DNA of 64,000 nucleotides from Pisaster brevispinus (Eukaryota; Echinodermata; Asteroidea; Forcipulatida; Asteriidae). The notes under the pieces were generated by a model. It was not told where the DNA came from. It worked only from the letters and a program-made list of their open reading frames with translations, and did not search any database. Positions 1 through 11,093 of the stretch are shown here, piece after piece. Positions within the stretch are counted from its first letter, which is position 1; each line of letters begins with the position of its first letter. The stretch spans positions 14,952,258-15,016,257 of the forward strand of contig JAMKCF010000001.1 of assembly GCA_023634235.1 (NCBI GenBank), given 5' to 3'. The translations under genes were made by a program, and so were the position numbers.

Positions 1-962
1 CTCGTCAAACAACAGAGACACGTTTCTTTGATGATCTGCACATCCTTCTACATTAAAATCTGTGACAATTCTCTTCAACATAGCAGCGTTGAATCCTGTT
101 GTTGGGTTTGCGAAATGGGTATAAGGATGGAGAGTGCTTGGGTGAGGAAGTCTTAAGAACCCTGTGTCCCTGAGAATATTGTAAGCTGAAGATTTGCTAT
201 GAAGGGTGATGCACCATCGAATAATGGCAGGATGCCACCGCATCTGTTTGCCCTTCATAGCCGATTCTTTCTGTTGCTCCCATAACATACCTGCGGGAGA
301 GCTTTCACCAAGAATATTGCTCATCTCGTCCCCGCACTTGTGAACAATATCCCGCAGCTTGAAATCATGGGATCTATCAAGAAGTACACTCTCTTCATCC
401 AGTAGCTCATATACCTTGTCTTGCAGAGCATGCACCCGGCGCTTTAAATTTTGTCTTTCTGTTTGAAGGAGAGAGCACTTCAATTTCAGTTGACCTGTTG
501 AGAGCACTTTGTTTGGTGTGGATGAAGAGACTGTAACGTTCCTGGTCAATTTTAACTTATGTCGGCTGAGCACTTGCAGTAGCTCACTTCGATGGATAGT
601 ACAGACATTGCATCTTCGGGTTTCTGACAGCAGCTTGCATTTGCAGTGGCGTATTGTTCCATCAATCAGAACATCGCTGGCTGTAATTCTCTGGGGAGTT
701 TGCCCATCCCTACTCATCATTGCTGTCAACTCTTCCAAATCTGCATTACCCTCACACACAAATTCTGCAAATGTGTAGCATTCATCTTAGGTGGAAAAAC
801 TGCACAAAGATGGTGTTGTAAAGGCACTTGAATGCTGCAAACCTCCAGCTTCCACGTCAAATCAATGAAAATGGTCAAATAAACAACTGGACGACCTTTG
901 CTGGAGAACCTCATAAACTGAAGTCGATCTGCCCCTTCCCAGGAAAACAAGCCATTCTTCAT
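1..962 (-). pseudogene. P-element/THAP9-like transposase, N-terminal half, runs off left edge
   Basis: Read right to left, 962-726 continues the frame of the RAG1-like domain. From about 785 to 1 the coding signal is in another frame, open to the window edge. That part has a Cys cluster (HCKCKLL, then RCNVC), a leucine-rich coiled coil around 360-480, then RWHPAIIRWCITLHSKSS and a GFLRLPHPSTLHPY stretch. It ends with VSLLFDE at the edge. RWHP-x-IIRWC...LRLP-x-P-S-T-L followed by a LLFDEM-type motif is the pattern of the P-element transposase RNase-H region in THAP9-like proteins; the first catalytic Asp lies at the edge. The change of frame near 785 plus a TGA at 975 imply decay, unless an unseen intron explains the frame change. 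The C-terminal half lies outside the window. Confidence 0.65.
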
Positions 963-974
963 ACCGTCCTCTTT

Positions 975-1325
975 TCACTCCTCCATCCGTCCATGGTCCA
1001 TCAGTGAAGGAGAACAAGCATCTTCAGTACACTTTGCACAAGATGGTGCCTTAAACTCAACTAAATTGATCTTGCATGGTGATTTCAATTTCCATTTTTT
1101 TTTGGACTTGGCCCACCATTTCCTCAACTTGACATCACATGATTTGCAGATAAACGGTGGATGAATTTCTGCAAGATCTTCCCTTACATTGATGTCAAAA
1201 GATGACATCAAAAGATCAGCAAGCCTTTCTTTCATGATGGGTTGTCGATCTTCTGGAATTGCCCTTTCCATGCCACATAGTCGACAAATTATCTGAAGGC
1301 ATACTCTATGGTCAGGATTACTCAT
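975..1325 (-). pseudogene. RAG1 N-terminal-like zinc-binding domain at start of a transposase relic
   Basis: This 116-codon segment starts at an ATG (1325) and ends at a TGA. It carries CRLCG near residue 15, then FDINVREDLAEIHPPFICKSC around residues 43-62 (only key part quoted), a W-rich basic stretch, and a final C-x2-C near residue 95. The order C-x2-C, F-x-I/V-D/N-V-x-x-D-x-x-x-IHP, F-C-x2-C, C-x2-C is that of the zinc region in the N-terminal third of vertebrate RAG1. Related domains are known in invertebrate transposon proteins. After the TGA the same reading frame reopens at once (726-962), so the stop looks like a nonsense mutation inside a longer protein. It directly precedes the P-element-like part at 1-785 on the same strand. 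RAG1 core (catalytic) sequence is not seen, so this is not a RAG1 gene. Confidence 0.6.
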
Positions 1326-2760
1326 GATGAACTCTGAAAAACCCTCTCCTCTGTACAGACCACCGGATACCGAACCACCAGCCTTGATGACTTTAGTGTC
1401 ATTCCTTCCTCCATGCCGTTACCATGATAGCACTATAAACATTCCACCATAAAGGAGAACACACGTGGAAGACCACCAAACAAAAATTTGAAACACTTTT
1501 CCCAAAACTGCGAGACTCTCTTGCAATCAACACAAACAAACGAGAAGAAACTCCTAAAAGAAAAAAACAAAGAACAAGACCAAGTTGATCAATTCAGAGT
1601 TGCAACAGAAGATTAAAACAAAAACAAAAACAAAAAAATACTTAAATGATTGTATGTATTGTAATTTTAATGTTTTCATAACTTATTGATGTAAAGGCTG
1701 AAATGAATTTCCCATTAGGGATAATTAATAAAGTCAATTGAAATGATAAAGGCTACAAAAAACCTATATACAATAGTTTTTTTTAGAATGGGGCTGTATA
1801 GCCTGTACTGAAAGAAAACCAAAACATTTCCTTTTTTAGTTTTAGACTTAGAGCAGTGATTCCGAATGGTATAATTATTAACATGTAACCATTATTATAT
1901 TAATGACGTTTTAATAATAACATTATTAGTTAAACAAAATCTATTTTAAGAACTCTCAAAATTTAAACAAATCAAAAAAATATAAATAAAAAAATCCTAG
2001 GGCTAGGCCAAGTCAAAAACGAGAACTAACAACTGTTCCATTAAATTGCAACATCAAAACACATTACCAAATGCATTAGGCCATAACAGAAAACAGCATC
2101 AAGGAATGAAAAGTAACATAAATATGGGTTTTAGATTTTTTTTGGTTTCGTTTATAACATGTCAGCACCCCATCGCAACAAACATACCGATGCACGAATG
2201 GACAAAAGAATCCACACGCTTTGCGAAACCCCAACTTTGGACCGGCATAAACCAGCACAAATTTCCAAAAATCATACAAATATTGCTGCATATTTTTCCT
2301 TATTAGTCACTTTTATGTTCACCTGATTTTGGGTTTTAATTACCTTCCTGAAGTCCGATTTTGACAATCCAAACACCGATCGATTCAGAATTGCGAAACT
2401 TTCTCAACGGAAAACATGGCGCACAGGTAGCGTGTCTATGGTAGTACTGCGCATGCGAAATGTGTTACCAGCTGGACGTTTGTTTTGCGAGCAGAAAAAT
2501 CCTTTCTCCAGTGAGTGGACCGAGTGTCGGTAAAAGTCCTTCAGCACAGAGAGGTCTTATCGCGGTCGTAAATCTTTCGCACGGCTTGTGGTCAGCACTG
2601 GTCAGCATAGCTTAGCGCTGGCCAGCAAACTCGCTAATTGGCTTGTTATTGACCAGTAATACCCCTGTGGGGATTAGGCGGGTCGTTCAAACTCCTTGTA
2701 TTTTCTTCCTCCATGCTTATAGTAACATTTAGATTTTAATTAATTAAGATTTTTACAAAT
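1326..2760. other. AT-rich non-coding stretch
   Basis: I see no gene. The section 1560-2340 is A/T-rich with simple A-runs. The part 2390-2690 is locally GC-richer, with several CpGs and a gcgcatgcg palindrome, so it could hold a start region for the relic that follows, but no TATA or initiator can be asserted. Confidence 0.4.
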
Positions 2761-2791
2761 CTGGGATTGTTTTCTCTGTACCAATGTGTAG

Positions 2792-3115
2792 ATATTCAGA
2801 CAGTGGTTGATGACATGGAAACTGACGACCCATCAACAGTGTTGGAAGAACCTTCATGTTCAATACTGGCTGATGACAATCCTGAACTGATGGCTGAATG
2901 CAGTGGTGGTAAGTGTCATCAATTAATTTGTTCAAATATTTAATCACAATAAAATAGTTATATTTGTAAATGTGCTCAAACAGAAAAATTGATGGACCGA
3001 ATGAATGACATTTCAAATAATGTAACAAGGCAAGCAACATTTAGGGTTCAGCTTGTTTTTCCACATACAGAAGAACAGGATAATGCAGAAGTTATAGAAT
3101 TTCAAAATAACTGTT
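2792..3115 (+). pseudogene. Two candidate upstream exons of the coiled-coil transposase relic
   Basis: A stretch from about 2792 to 2908 is open and acidic (QTVVDDMETDDPSTVLEEPS, then ILADDNPELMAEC). It is followed by a GTAAGT donor at 2909, and a pyrimidine-rich tract lies before it. A second open stretch, about 2978-3115, reads EKLMDRMNDISNNVTRQATF and ends with a TAA. Both resemble the disordered acidic leaders that commonly precede transposase domains. Neither is recognised as a family, and the link to the relic starting at 3136 is inference from position and strand only. Confidence 0.3.
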
Positions 3116-3135
3116 AAATTGTATGATTCAAAACA

Positions 3136-6100
3136 GAACTTTCTTTGAGTGAGCGTGAATTTGTTAATATCTTAACTAATATAACAGGTGTGGTGGGAGT
3201 TAAAGAAAGTTCTGTCACCAAGTTTGTATATAGGTTAGTAGCAAAACATAAGGTAATTAAACGAAATCGTAAAGGGAAAGTGTAATGATAGCCTCCGTGA
3301 ATTTAAGGAGAGTGAGTTTCAATTGGTTCGTTCCAAAGTGAGGAAGACACCCGACACACTAAGAAAGACGAAACTTCGTCAAGAATTGGCTACTGCCAAA
3401 GCCAAGTCCAAGGGAATCAAACGGAAGTTGGCTGAGAGCGAGACTCGAGTGTCGAACTTGAAGAGTTCCCTCTTAGAACAGCAGTGCATTGTTGGTCAGC
3501 TGCAGCAGCACAGTGCTGATTACCAGAAGTCTAATGAGGAAATACGTAGGCTTTCTGCAAGCTTGCAGGAGTTGCAAGAAAAGCATGATGTACTCTTGCA
3601 TGATATTAACGATATCACAGTGCAGTTTGATCCTGCCGTAAATGACCTAGAGGCTTATAAAGCCAAGTACGAGGAGATGTCCAAGGTTCTGAGTGACACA
3701 GAATACAAATTGCAGGAAGTCAGAGCAAAAGCACAAGCACTCAATTTGAGAAATGTAAATAAAAGGATAAAACGGCGCGACGAAAAGATAAGCACTTTGC
3801 AGAAAGAGAAAGACAAGCTGCAAGAAGTGGTTAGAGAACTACTTGATGACCTGCAGGAACAGCTTGCCTTTACGAAAAATTACTGTCTGCAACAGAATCA
3901 AACTTCAAAGCACAGGTCAGACAGTATGAAGAAGATGTACAAGAAAGTCTGGTATCAAAAAAAGTAAAGCCAAAGCCAATCACATTCACAGCAAACACCC
4001 ACACTCCAGGACAAAGATGTTTCCATGCTTAATGAAAGAGTAGCATATCTTGAACAGAGAAATCGGGAGCTGGAAGAGCTCATTGCCCTCTTGGAGGATG
4101 ATGAGATATACACATTTCAAGACAAGATCAAAACTTTCACTTGAGGCGAACCATCTTGCGAACATTGAGATTGCATTAGCAATGCACTCTAACCAACTGG
4201 AAAAAGCATTGGGTAACTGCATACATGGGGATGGGACAACCAAGCATCATCGTAAGTATCAGAATATCCAAGTGTCGCTACCAGATGGAACTTCAAGGAC
4301 TATAGCACTGATGGAGATGGGTCGTGGGGATACTGAAGCAGTGACAGAGGCTTTCACTGAGCATGTGCAACAAATAGCTCACACACTCTCATTGGTCCAA
4401 GAGGGAAGTTCAGAGACGCAACTCTTCAAAGAACTCACCACAACGGTCAAATCCACCATGACCGACCAGGGTCCAACAATGCCACAATTCAATGACAGGT
4501 TGCAGGCAATTAGAGCACAGTTGTTGCCACAGGTTGTTGATAAATGGGATGAACTGCCTGATGATGCGAAATCCTGCATCAAGGAATTTGGAAGCTTCTT
4601 CTGTAAAATGCATCCATTGGTGAACTTTGCTGAGGAGGTGGGGAAGGTATTAAAGGCATTTGAGGACATCTCAAAGTTTGGGAAAAATTTCCATACTCTG
4701 CTTACTTCAGAAGCTGGAGTAACCAGATTGGTTCGGACAGCCAGCAAGGCATTCCATCACCGAGGATGTGACAAGTCGGGTGTGGAAGATGTTTTCACGG
4801 CATATCTGATTAATGCATTTGGTGAGAAGAATCACTTGGTAAATTATATTGGCAACAGAGCCAATATTCTTTTTGAAGGAGCAGCGGCATTGTACTTTCA
4901 CCTGGAGCATATTTCTTCATTCCTGAGTATGCTGAACAACAAAAATAATCTCCTACTTGCAGTTAAGGAAGATGCCAATGAAAAGATTTGCAAGGCTGTG
5001 CTGCGAGCCTTGGGCATCTTCTACGTTTTGGTAACAGAGCCACTATGGGCCATTGTAAAGGGCGCAGATAACATCTTTGCCATGAATGAGCCACTGCATC
5101 AGTTGCAAAAAAAGCTGTTGGAGTGGAAAGACGTTGCAAGCCCTATGCTCTCGGGTGAGAGTTCCTTCAACAAAATTGATGTTTCTGGTGATCTGTCTTC
5201 AAACGAAATTGCCCAGAAGTTGTTCAGCCAGACAGATGCAGAGTCAGAAAGTATGACATCACAAGCCCTTGAGTTGATCAGTTGTGCTGTTCTCTTTATA
5301 GTACAGCGTCAGTGCAAAGACCAACTTCCAGGCAGCAAGTATTGGAATCCATTTGAACAAGTCTCTGAGGCATTTTCTAATGTGCCCAGCACAAATTTGA
5401 TTTGGGAGCGAGACTTTGCCCAACTCGACATGTTGATAAGGCAAAAACCAGCCGCAAGGGTAACAACACTAGAAACTGTCATCATGTGGACTAACAATAA
5501 GACCCCAGAGTGGCTAGACAACCTCCCAAAAGAAGAAATGGCCCGATACATGAAGATAGCGAGACAGCGCTCATCAGAGGTTTTGGAGCGCTACAAGGAA
5601 AGAATGAAGAAGATAAAGGCTGTTAAGTGGGAGGATCTACAAAAGACACAACAGAAGCAGAAAGAAGCTCTTGGAAAAAAAAATGAAATCAACTGCGGCC
5701 TTGGTCAATGAAATAGAAGCTCTTGGGGGTCTGTGGACAACCGTGGACAAAGTAAATGAAGAAATAGAATCCCTTGAAAAGACACAAAATGATGAAAGTA
5801 TCCGCAGGGCCTTACATACCCAGTTATCATTTCTGCAGAAAGTTATGAAGTGTAAAGGGCCTTCGAAAGAACACTTCCAATTGACGCATAACCAGCATTC
5901 ATACACCAAGACAGAAATGAAAGCTCATCTTCATGAAGTCATTCTTCACCATAATCTTCAGCCAGAAAGAGATCCACATGTATTAGCAAGTTCACAAATC
6001 GCAGAACCCAGTGGCCTGCAATACGCCTTAGAGGAAGAAAGGTCTGTCAATTTTGATGAACAGAAGAGGAGGCTGCTTTGCAAAATTGAGGGGGAAAAAC

Positions 6101-6369
6101 AGAAACGTTCCGCTCAGAGCTCCTGACTATATTTAAGGAAACTCACAGAAAATCCTTCACTTCTCGTTGGTAAAAATATAGAGCATTTATTTATTGTTGA
6201 TCATCAGAAAATGTGGATAAAGGGAACAGTAGATGGTGTGTTTGCACACAAACCCGATGCAATGAAAACAGTGTACAGAATTAGTTATGAAGATGAAGAT
6301 GAGGAAAACAGATACAGTTTGTTGTCTGATTTAAACAAGAATGAACTGATAATTCGAGATACAATATAA
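3136..6369 (+). pseudogene. Coiled-coil + RNase-H-like transposase-derived protein, multiply broken
   Basis: Three open segments in different frames form one collinear protein. Segment 1 (3136-4140) is a basic, Leu/Lys/Glu-rich coiled coil, broken by an in-frame TAA at 3965. Segment 2 (4150-5680) holds GDGTTKHHRKYQ, then MTDQGPTMPQFNDRL, FFCKMHPLVNF, and near its end STNLIWERDFAQLDML-x6-P, followed by a basic tail. A conserved Asp in a DGTT context, a second Asp and a terminal ER-x-FA-x-LD block suggest an RNase-H-fold transposase, loosely hAT-like; the superfamily is uncertain. Segment 3 (5681-6369) follows a one-base shift in a nine-A run, has a TGA at 6124, and ends with a Trp/Gly/Tyr-rich tail (about 6210-6366) resembling a small Tudor- or chromo-like fold. 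The join near 4140 appears to lack sequence, so an internal deletion is likely. The reading is of a decayed element, not a working gene. Confidence 0.7.
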
Positions 6370-8254
6370 ATATAAACAAGAAATTACAGTTATGAAATCT
6401 GTAAGAAAAGTTCAATGCTTTATACCGATTTGTATGCGTGTGGGCTGTACGCACCCTAGGGAGTTAGGGTAGAATGTGTAAATAAGGATTTAATAATACG
6501 GGAGTATTTAAATATGGACCCATTATCATATTTTACATTATCAAATTTAACACTATTCTTATACCTTGAAACAATATAAACATACAAAGTGATATATGTA
6601 TGTTTCATTGGATGATGCACTCGGATTACATTATTCTGTGTAAAGAATATTAATTAACCTAATTAAGTGTATTCATGCAAATTTATGAGATTGGCATTTT
6701 GTCATTTTACCAAAAGGACCACATAAATCAACTACTTCATTTAGTTTCAAGGTTTGCAACTTTCCTACAAGTTTACGTCATTTTCTGTTTTGTTTATTTT
6801 CTTAGATGAAAGATAATTTATATGCAAATTATCTGCATGTAATTTAACACTAAATGCAGTTTAAAAGTAAAGTTTATCAAGTTTAAGGGTGTCATATGCA
6901 AAACAACGGCATTGATTCCTGTTAACTCTGAAAAGTGCATTACTGTTCATCAAATATTGTGATATGTGATTATGCAAATTAATGAATTTTACTAATTAGC
7001 AACTGGTTTTAAGGGAAAATAAGTAACCATTCTTCATACATGTACATGTTATAATCCCACCAAATGTGTATTCTTCCGAAAACCATCGACTTAGGCCATA
7101 ACATTAATTTTATTTACAAATTTATCAATTAATTATGCAAATGAGGTATAAATGTATTCATTACAATGTAGAAACTTTTATTAGTAAACAAGAATTTCAT
7201 GTTTTGTCACATTGCCGAGTTTGAAAGAAATAAAATGTATTTTGGCAAAGTTACAGAAGAAAATAATGTTTCCAGTGGGTCTGTTCTGGTGCCATTGTCT
7301 TTATAAAGAAAAACAAAGAATGACCTTTGACCTCTGTATCAAATTTAAGCAAGTTTTCGCGATATTCAAATTGCTGTATCTTGAGAACCACTAGGCCGAT
7401 TTAAAATATGTTTCCATCATTTGACACCTGAAGACTTGCCCTTTCACATCTGCTATGAAATTAAGCTGTAACGAAAAGAATATAAAATCATGTGAAATGC
7501 CTAGACGAGTATTCAACAGACTTAGAAAAAAAGTAGTCTCCTGCTCTTATTATTTAGACTAAGTCTGAGATTGGGTGGCTAGCTGCGAAAACTGTACCGC
7601 AGTAGCTATTGTATTCGCTACCATAGATTCTATTTTTAAAAGTTTTATAGAGCTGGGTGGTGAGTCGAAATAAATTGGTCCACTCGTTCAACATGTTGTT
7701 TCAACTGGTCATGTACACAATTGCACCATCATGATGGGTAGAACAAATTTTGCCCTGGCTTCATCCTTCAATGTAAATGTCACAACAACAGTGACCTTTG
7801 CACGAAGGGTAGTGGCTCGTATTGTGTACATTTTCTGTACTAACTAGTAGTAGTAGTAGTAACTACAGGCGATATGACTAATGAGCCATTTCTGTCGGAG
7901 TGTCCATATTTGCAAGATTTTCAACATTTTTACAAATAAAAAAAAATTCATAAAAAGGGAACAGAAATTGTAACCTTGAGTTAAGAATTAATTATAGCAC
8001 CGAATAAATTAATTAGTTCCTCAACAGATCGACAAAAAATTCACCAGAGACTGCCGAGCTGCATATCTTTCGAGTTGCCAGTTTGAAATAAATTGCTTGT
8101 AGTGACTTCCATAAAATGGTTCCCACCTTTGTATTTTTAAAACTGTTTTGCTTGTTTTTGTTTAGAAAATATTATTATTTAGAAAAATCATTTGTGCCAA
8201 AAGTGTTAATTGAAGAGGGACTTATTTTTGTTATGTATTTTTTTTCCCAACCAG
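6370..8254. other. Non-coding AT-rich stretch
   Basis: No coding region can be supported. The motif ttatgcaaatta recurs loosely between 6650 and 7150. A short (TAG)n microsatellite sits near 7845-7860. The section 7380-7480 (gagaaccactaggccgattt) resembles a widely scattered repeat that reappears at 15160-15250. Confidence 0.4.
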
Positions 8255-8454
8255 ATCTCAGTGAATCTTCTCACATCAGAGAGGAGGACTCCGAGCCTGC
8301 TCAAAAGAGAATTCAAATGCTCCAGTCAAGTTCTTCAATGAAGAAAGAGGGAACCTTATCATCTGCTCATATTTTACTGAGAGTTTGCATCATTTGCCAT
8401 GAAACTCGGTATTCAAACGCTTTTTACAGCCCAAATCGCACATTCCACATTTAA
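8255..8454 (+). other. Weak candidate exon, serine/acidic
   Basis: A strong pyrimidine tract and CCAG at 8251-8254 are followed by an open stretch reading DLSESSHIREEDSEPAQKRI and on to a TAA. The composition resembles the disordered leader exons of the HECT gene further right on the same strand. No good GT donor is present before the stop, so it could equally be chance. Confidence 0.2.
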
Positions 8455-10803
8455 CCATGAATAATGTGTGTTCAACCCTGCGGCCCCCCCCCCAAAAAAA
8501 AAAAGTTGAAGTAAATAAATAAAAAAAATACAGTTAATCAACTTACACATGTATGTGTTTGGTTGGGTAAAATGGTGGCTGTAGGGCTCTTGTCTGTTTT
8601 GGGGAAAAAAGGGGGAGCAGGTGATACATGCTACATGTACAAGAAATTTTTTATTTTAGTAGTTTTAATACCTGTACATGTACTGTGTAATTACGCAAAT
8701 TCTCTAAATTGGCAGTGCATGTGACAGGACCATCAAAGTTTCTTTTCAGAACCACATTAATTGAAAGTTGCATGTGCAATGTTATGGTCAACAAACAGTA
8801 GTAATTCAAATAAGATTTAAAGGTTTGTGATGAGAAGTAATCAGGTGAAGTGTTTCTTGTAACAAAACACTGTGGTCTGTTCTGAACTTAGGAGTTCTGA
8901 AAAAAACCAGGATGCATCACAGTACAAAATAGAAACAAAAAAATCACTCATTTGCTTGCCACAAATAAGCATACCTTTCAGTATGATTATGGTTAGCTTT
9001 TTTTAATGAAATGACAACGGTCCAATAAGCAACAATTCTGCTACTTACAGGTTTTGTAAAATTGGGCCCAGACTGTCTGACTAGAAATTGGTAATCTAAT
9101 CTGAGATCATTCTCCATCACCAATCAACTTTCCTAGCACATCACTATTTTTAAATACTTATTTTAACTTTTTATATTTTTTTACAACTACCATAGAGCAT
9201 CTTCATGTATATGTTATTTTAAAATGGAAAATATTGAAAAGGACATTAACGTTGCATTTACATTTCAATTCTTTATCTTATCACACTTCATTAATAATCG
9301 ATATATTCAAAGTGTTGAAATAAAAGGTTAACATTTGTTAAATGAGCATTCCTTTGTCTTTATGCACACAAACCATGACCATTATGAAATGATATTATGT
9401 GGTTCTTTTTGTAAGTTATGAGTTTGTTATTCATACAGGGGACTGTTTTAAAACTCATACAGAGCTGTGGTGTGAAATTTAAACAAAATTTAATGCACAA
9501 AGGAAACGTTTTTTTTAACAGATGATAACGTTTGTAGAACATACTTTCTACAGAAAATGATTAATAGGGACATGAAAATTCAAGTACAAAAACTAATAAT
9601 TTATTTAATTCAGCATTTATATTTTTGATTATGCAAGTTGAATTCACATTCAATAAATTCAAAGATGGAAATATCTGAGGTTTGTCACTTTTTCTAAGGG
9701 CTGTTTTGACATACTTTGTAGGTTAAAAAGTTTATCAAAAACTCCAGTTATTTTACAATCAACATGAAATAGTTTGCTTATTTATTTGGCAAGACTGAAC
9801 CCCCTCCCCCAGTCAGGTTGTTTATACTTGTGATGTACCCCATTCCTTTCCATGTGTTATACCTGAATTGTTAATTGCCTGGAAATAGTGTGTTAGAGAT
9901 TCAACAATTTCACAATGGACCAACTGGCCTATAGCATATTCCCCACCACATAAACACCAAGTACAGTTGAAAAGTAGTGTTCCAATAGTTGATATAAGCA
10001 TACAAACTTTTAGAAATGTTGTTAGCATACATGATCTTTAAAAGTTATAAAGGTTTCCACATCATAATGTACAATTTTTGGGGCGTAAACTATGCCTAGC
10101 TGGAGAAAGCCTCTCTTTTTTTGGTCAATTGAGGGCGCTGTTTTCCTTATGTTTTTCTTTATGTTAAAAAATGTGACATTTTATCCGTGAATTACACATT
10201 AATGTGCAACATGTGAGCGTGGGAACAATTGGATTCTTGCTTAGACACATATTATTCACAACTGGGCTAAATTTCATGCAAACCCTCTCCGGAGAGAACA
10301 ATAATCGTTTTCTAGAAGGATTTCAGAGCCACGGCCCATAGTCTATATAAGATTTCATGTTTATGAGTTTTATTCTGGTATACAAATCTATGTCAGTGGC
10401 AAAATTTAAGTGTCATGTTCATATATCACTGCAATAAGGAGTTATGGCAATTCAAGTTTCTATTGTTTTGCTTTTAGCCTATTCAACTGGAACTATCCAT
10501 TGTCATACTTGTGAGTTTATGCTAAGTTCAGTGTGAATACTCAAAACAATTTTGTGTAGGAATCTGTTAAGAAAAAACATGGCATTTTCTAGCCATCACC
10601 AAATTTGCAGAGCAATACACTGCAAAATTTAGCCCCAGCCAGTGCAAACTCTTGATGGTGTAAACACTTTAGAACCTAGACAAGTAAGCCCTAATGCTTA
10701 AGTTTTTACATTACACATATTTTAAAAATATTTTTAAAGATAGGTTTAGCCTGCTGATCATCAAAAATAAGTCATTTAGGCATAATTTTAATTTCTTTTT
10801 CAG
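8455..10803. other. Non-coding stretch
   Basis: Nothing beyond simple sequence is seen: a C-run/A-run at 8481-8505, AT-rich DNA, and short chance open frames on both strands without family resemblance. If the HECT gene starts further left, this would be intron. Confidence 0.4.
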
Positions 10804-10948
10804 CATCATTCCTGGCACCAGATGCTTACAAGTCCCGCCCACTTCAACGTCGTACACGTGGAGCGACAGGCCTGTCCTTAGCCTTGCCGGTCAAGGGTGT
10901 ATCTACATCCAAAGTGACAGGTCATACCAGAATCCCCTTGATGTGCTG
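10804..10948 (+). other. Candidate basic exon upstream of the HECT gene
   Basis: After a TTTTTCAG acceptor, one frame reads APDAYKSRPLQRRTRGATGL and continues basic and Ser/Thr-rich up to a possible donor CTG|GTTGGT at 10949. Neither that donor nor an alternative at 10921 is in phase with the next exon at 11094, so membership of the gene is unproven. It is included because position, strand and composition fit a disordered N-terminal exon. Confidence 0.3.
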
Positions 10949-11093
10949 GTTGGTATATTACTGCTGACAATGTCTTTTGTAGGTTTTTTCATGTTTGTTT
11001 ATATGTAGCATAGGCTAAGTGTGCATTTTATTTTGGCATTGCGTGTACACTATTCTGCAAGAGTCTAATGACGTCTTCCCTCCTCCCTATTAG

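Noticed and set aside
9822..10028. Minus-strand frame rich in Cys and hydrophobic residues
   Set aside because: No homology pattern, no splice borders, and it lies in ordinary AT-rich DNA.
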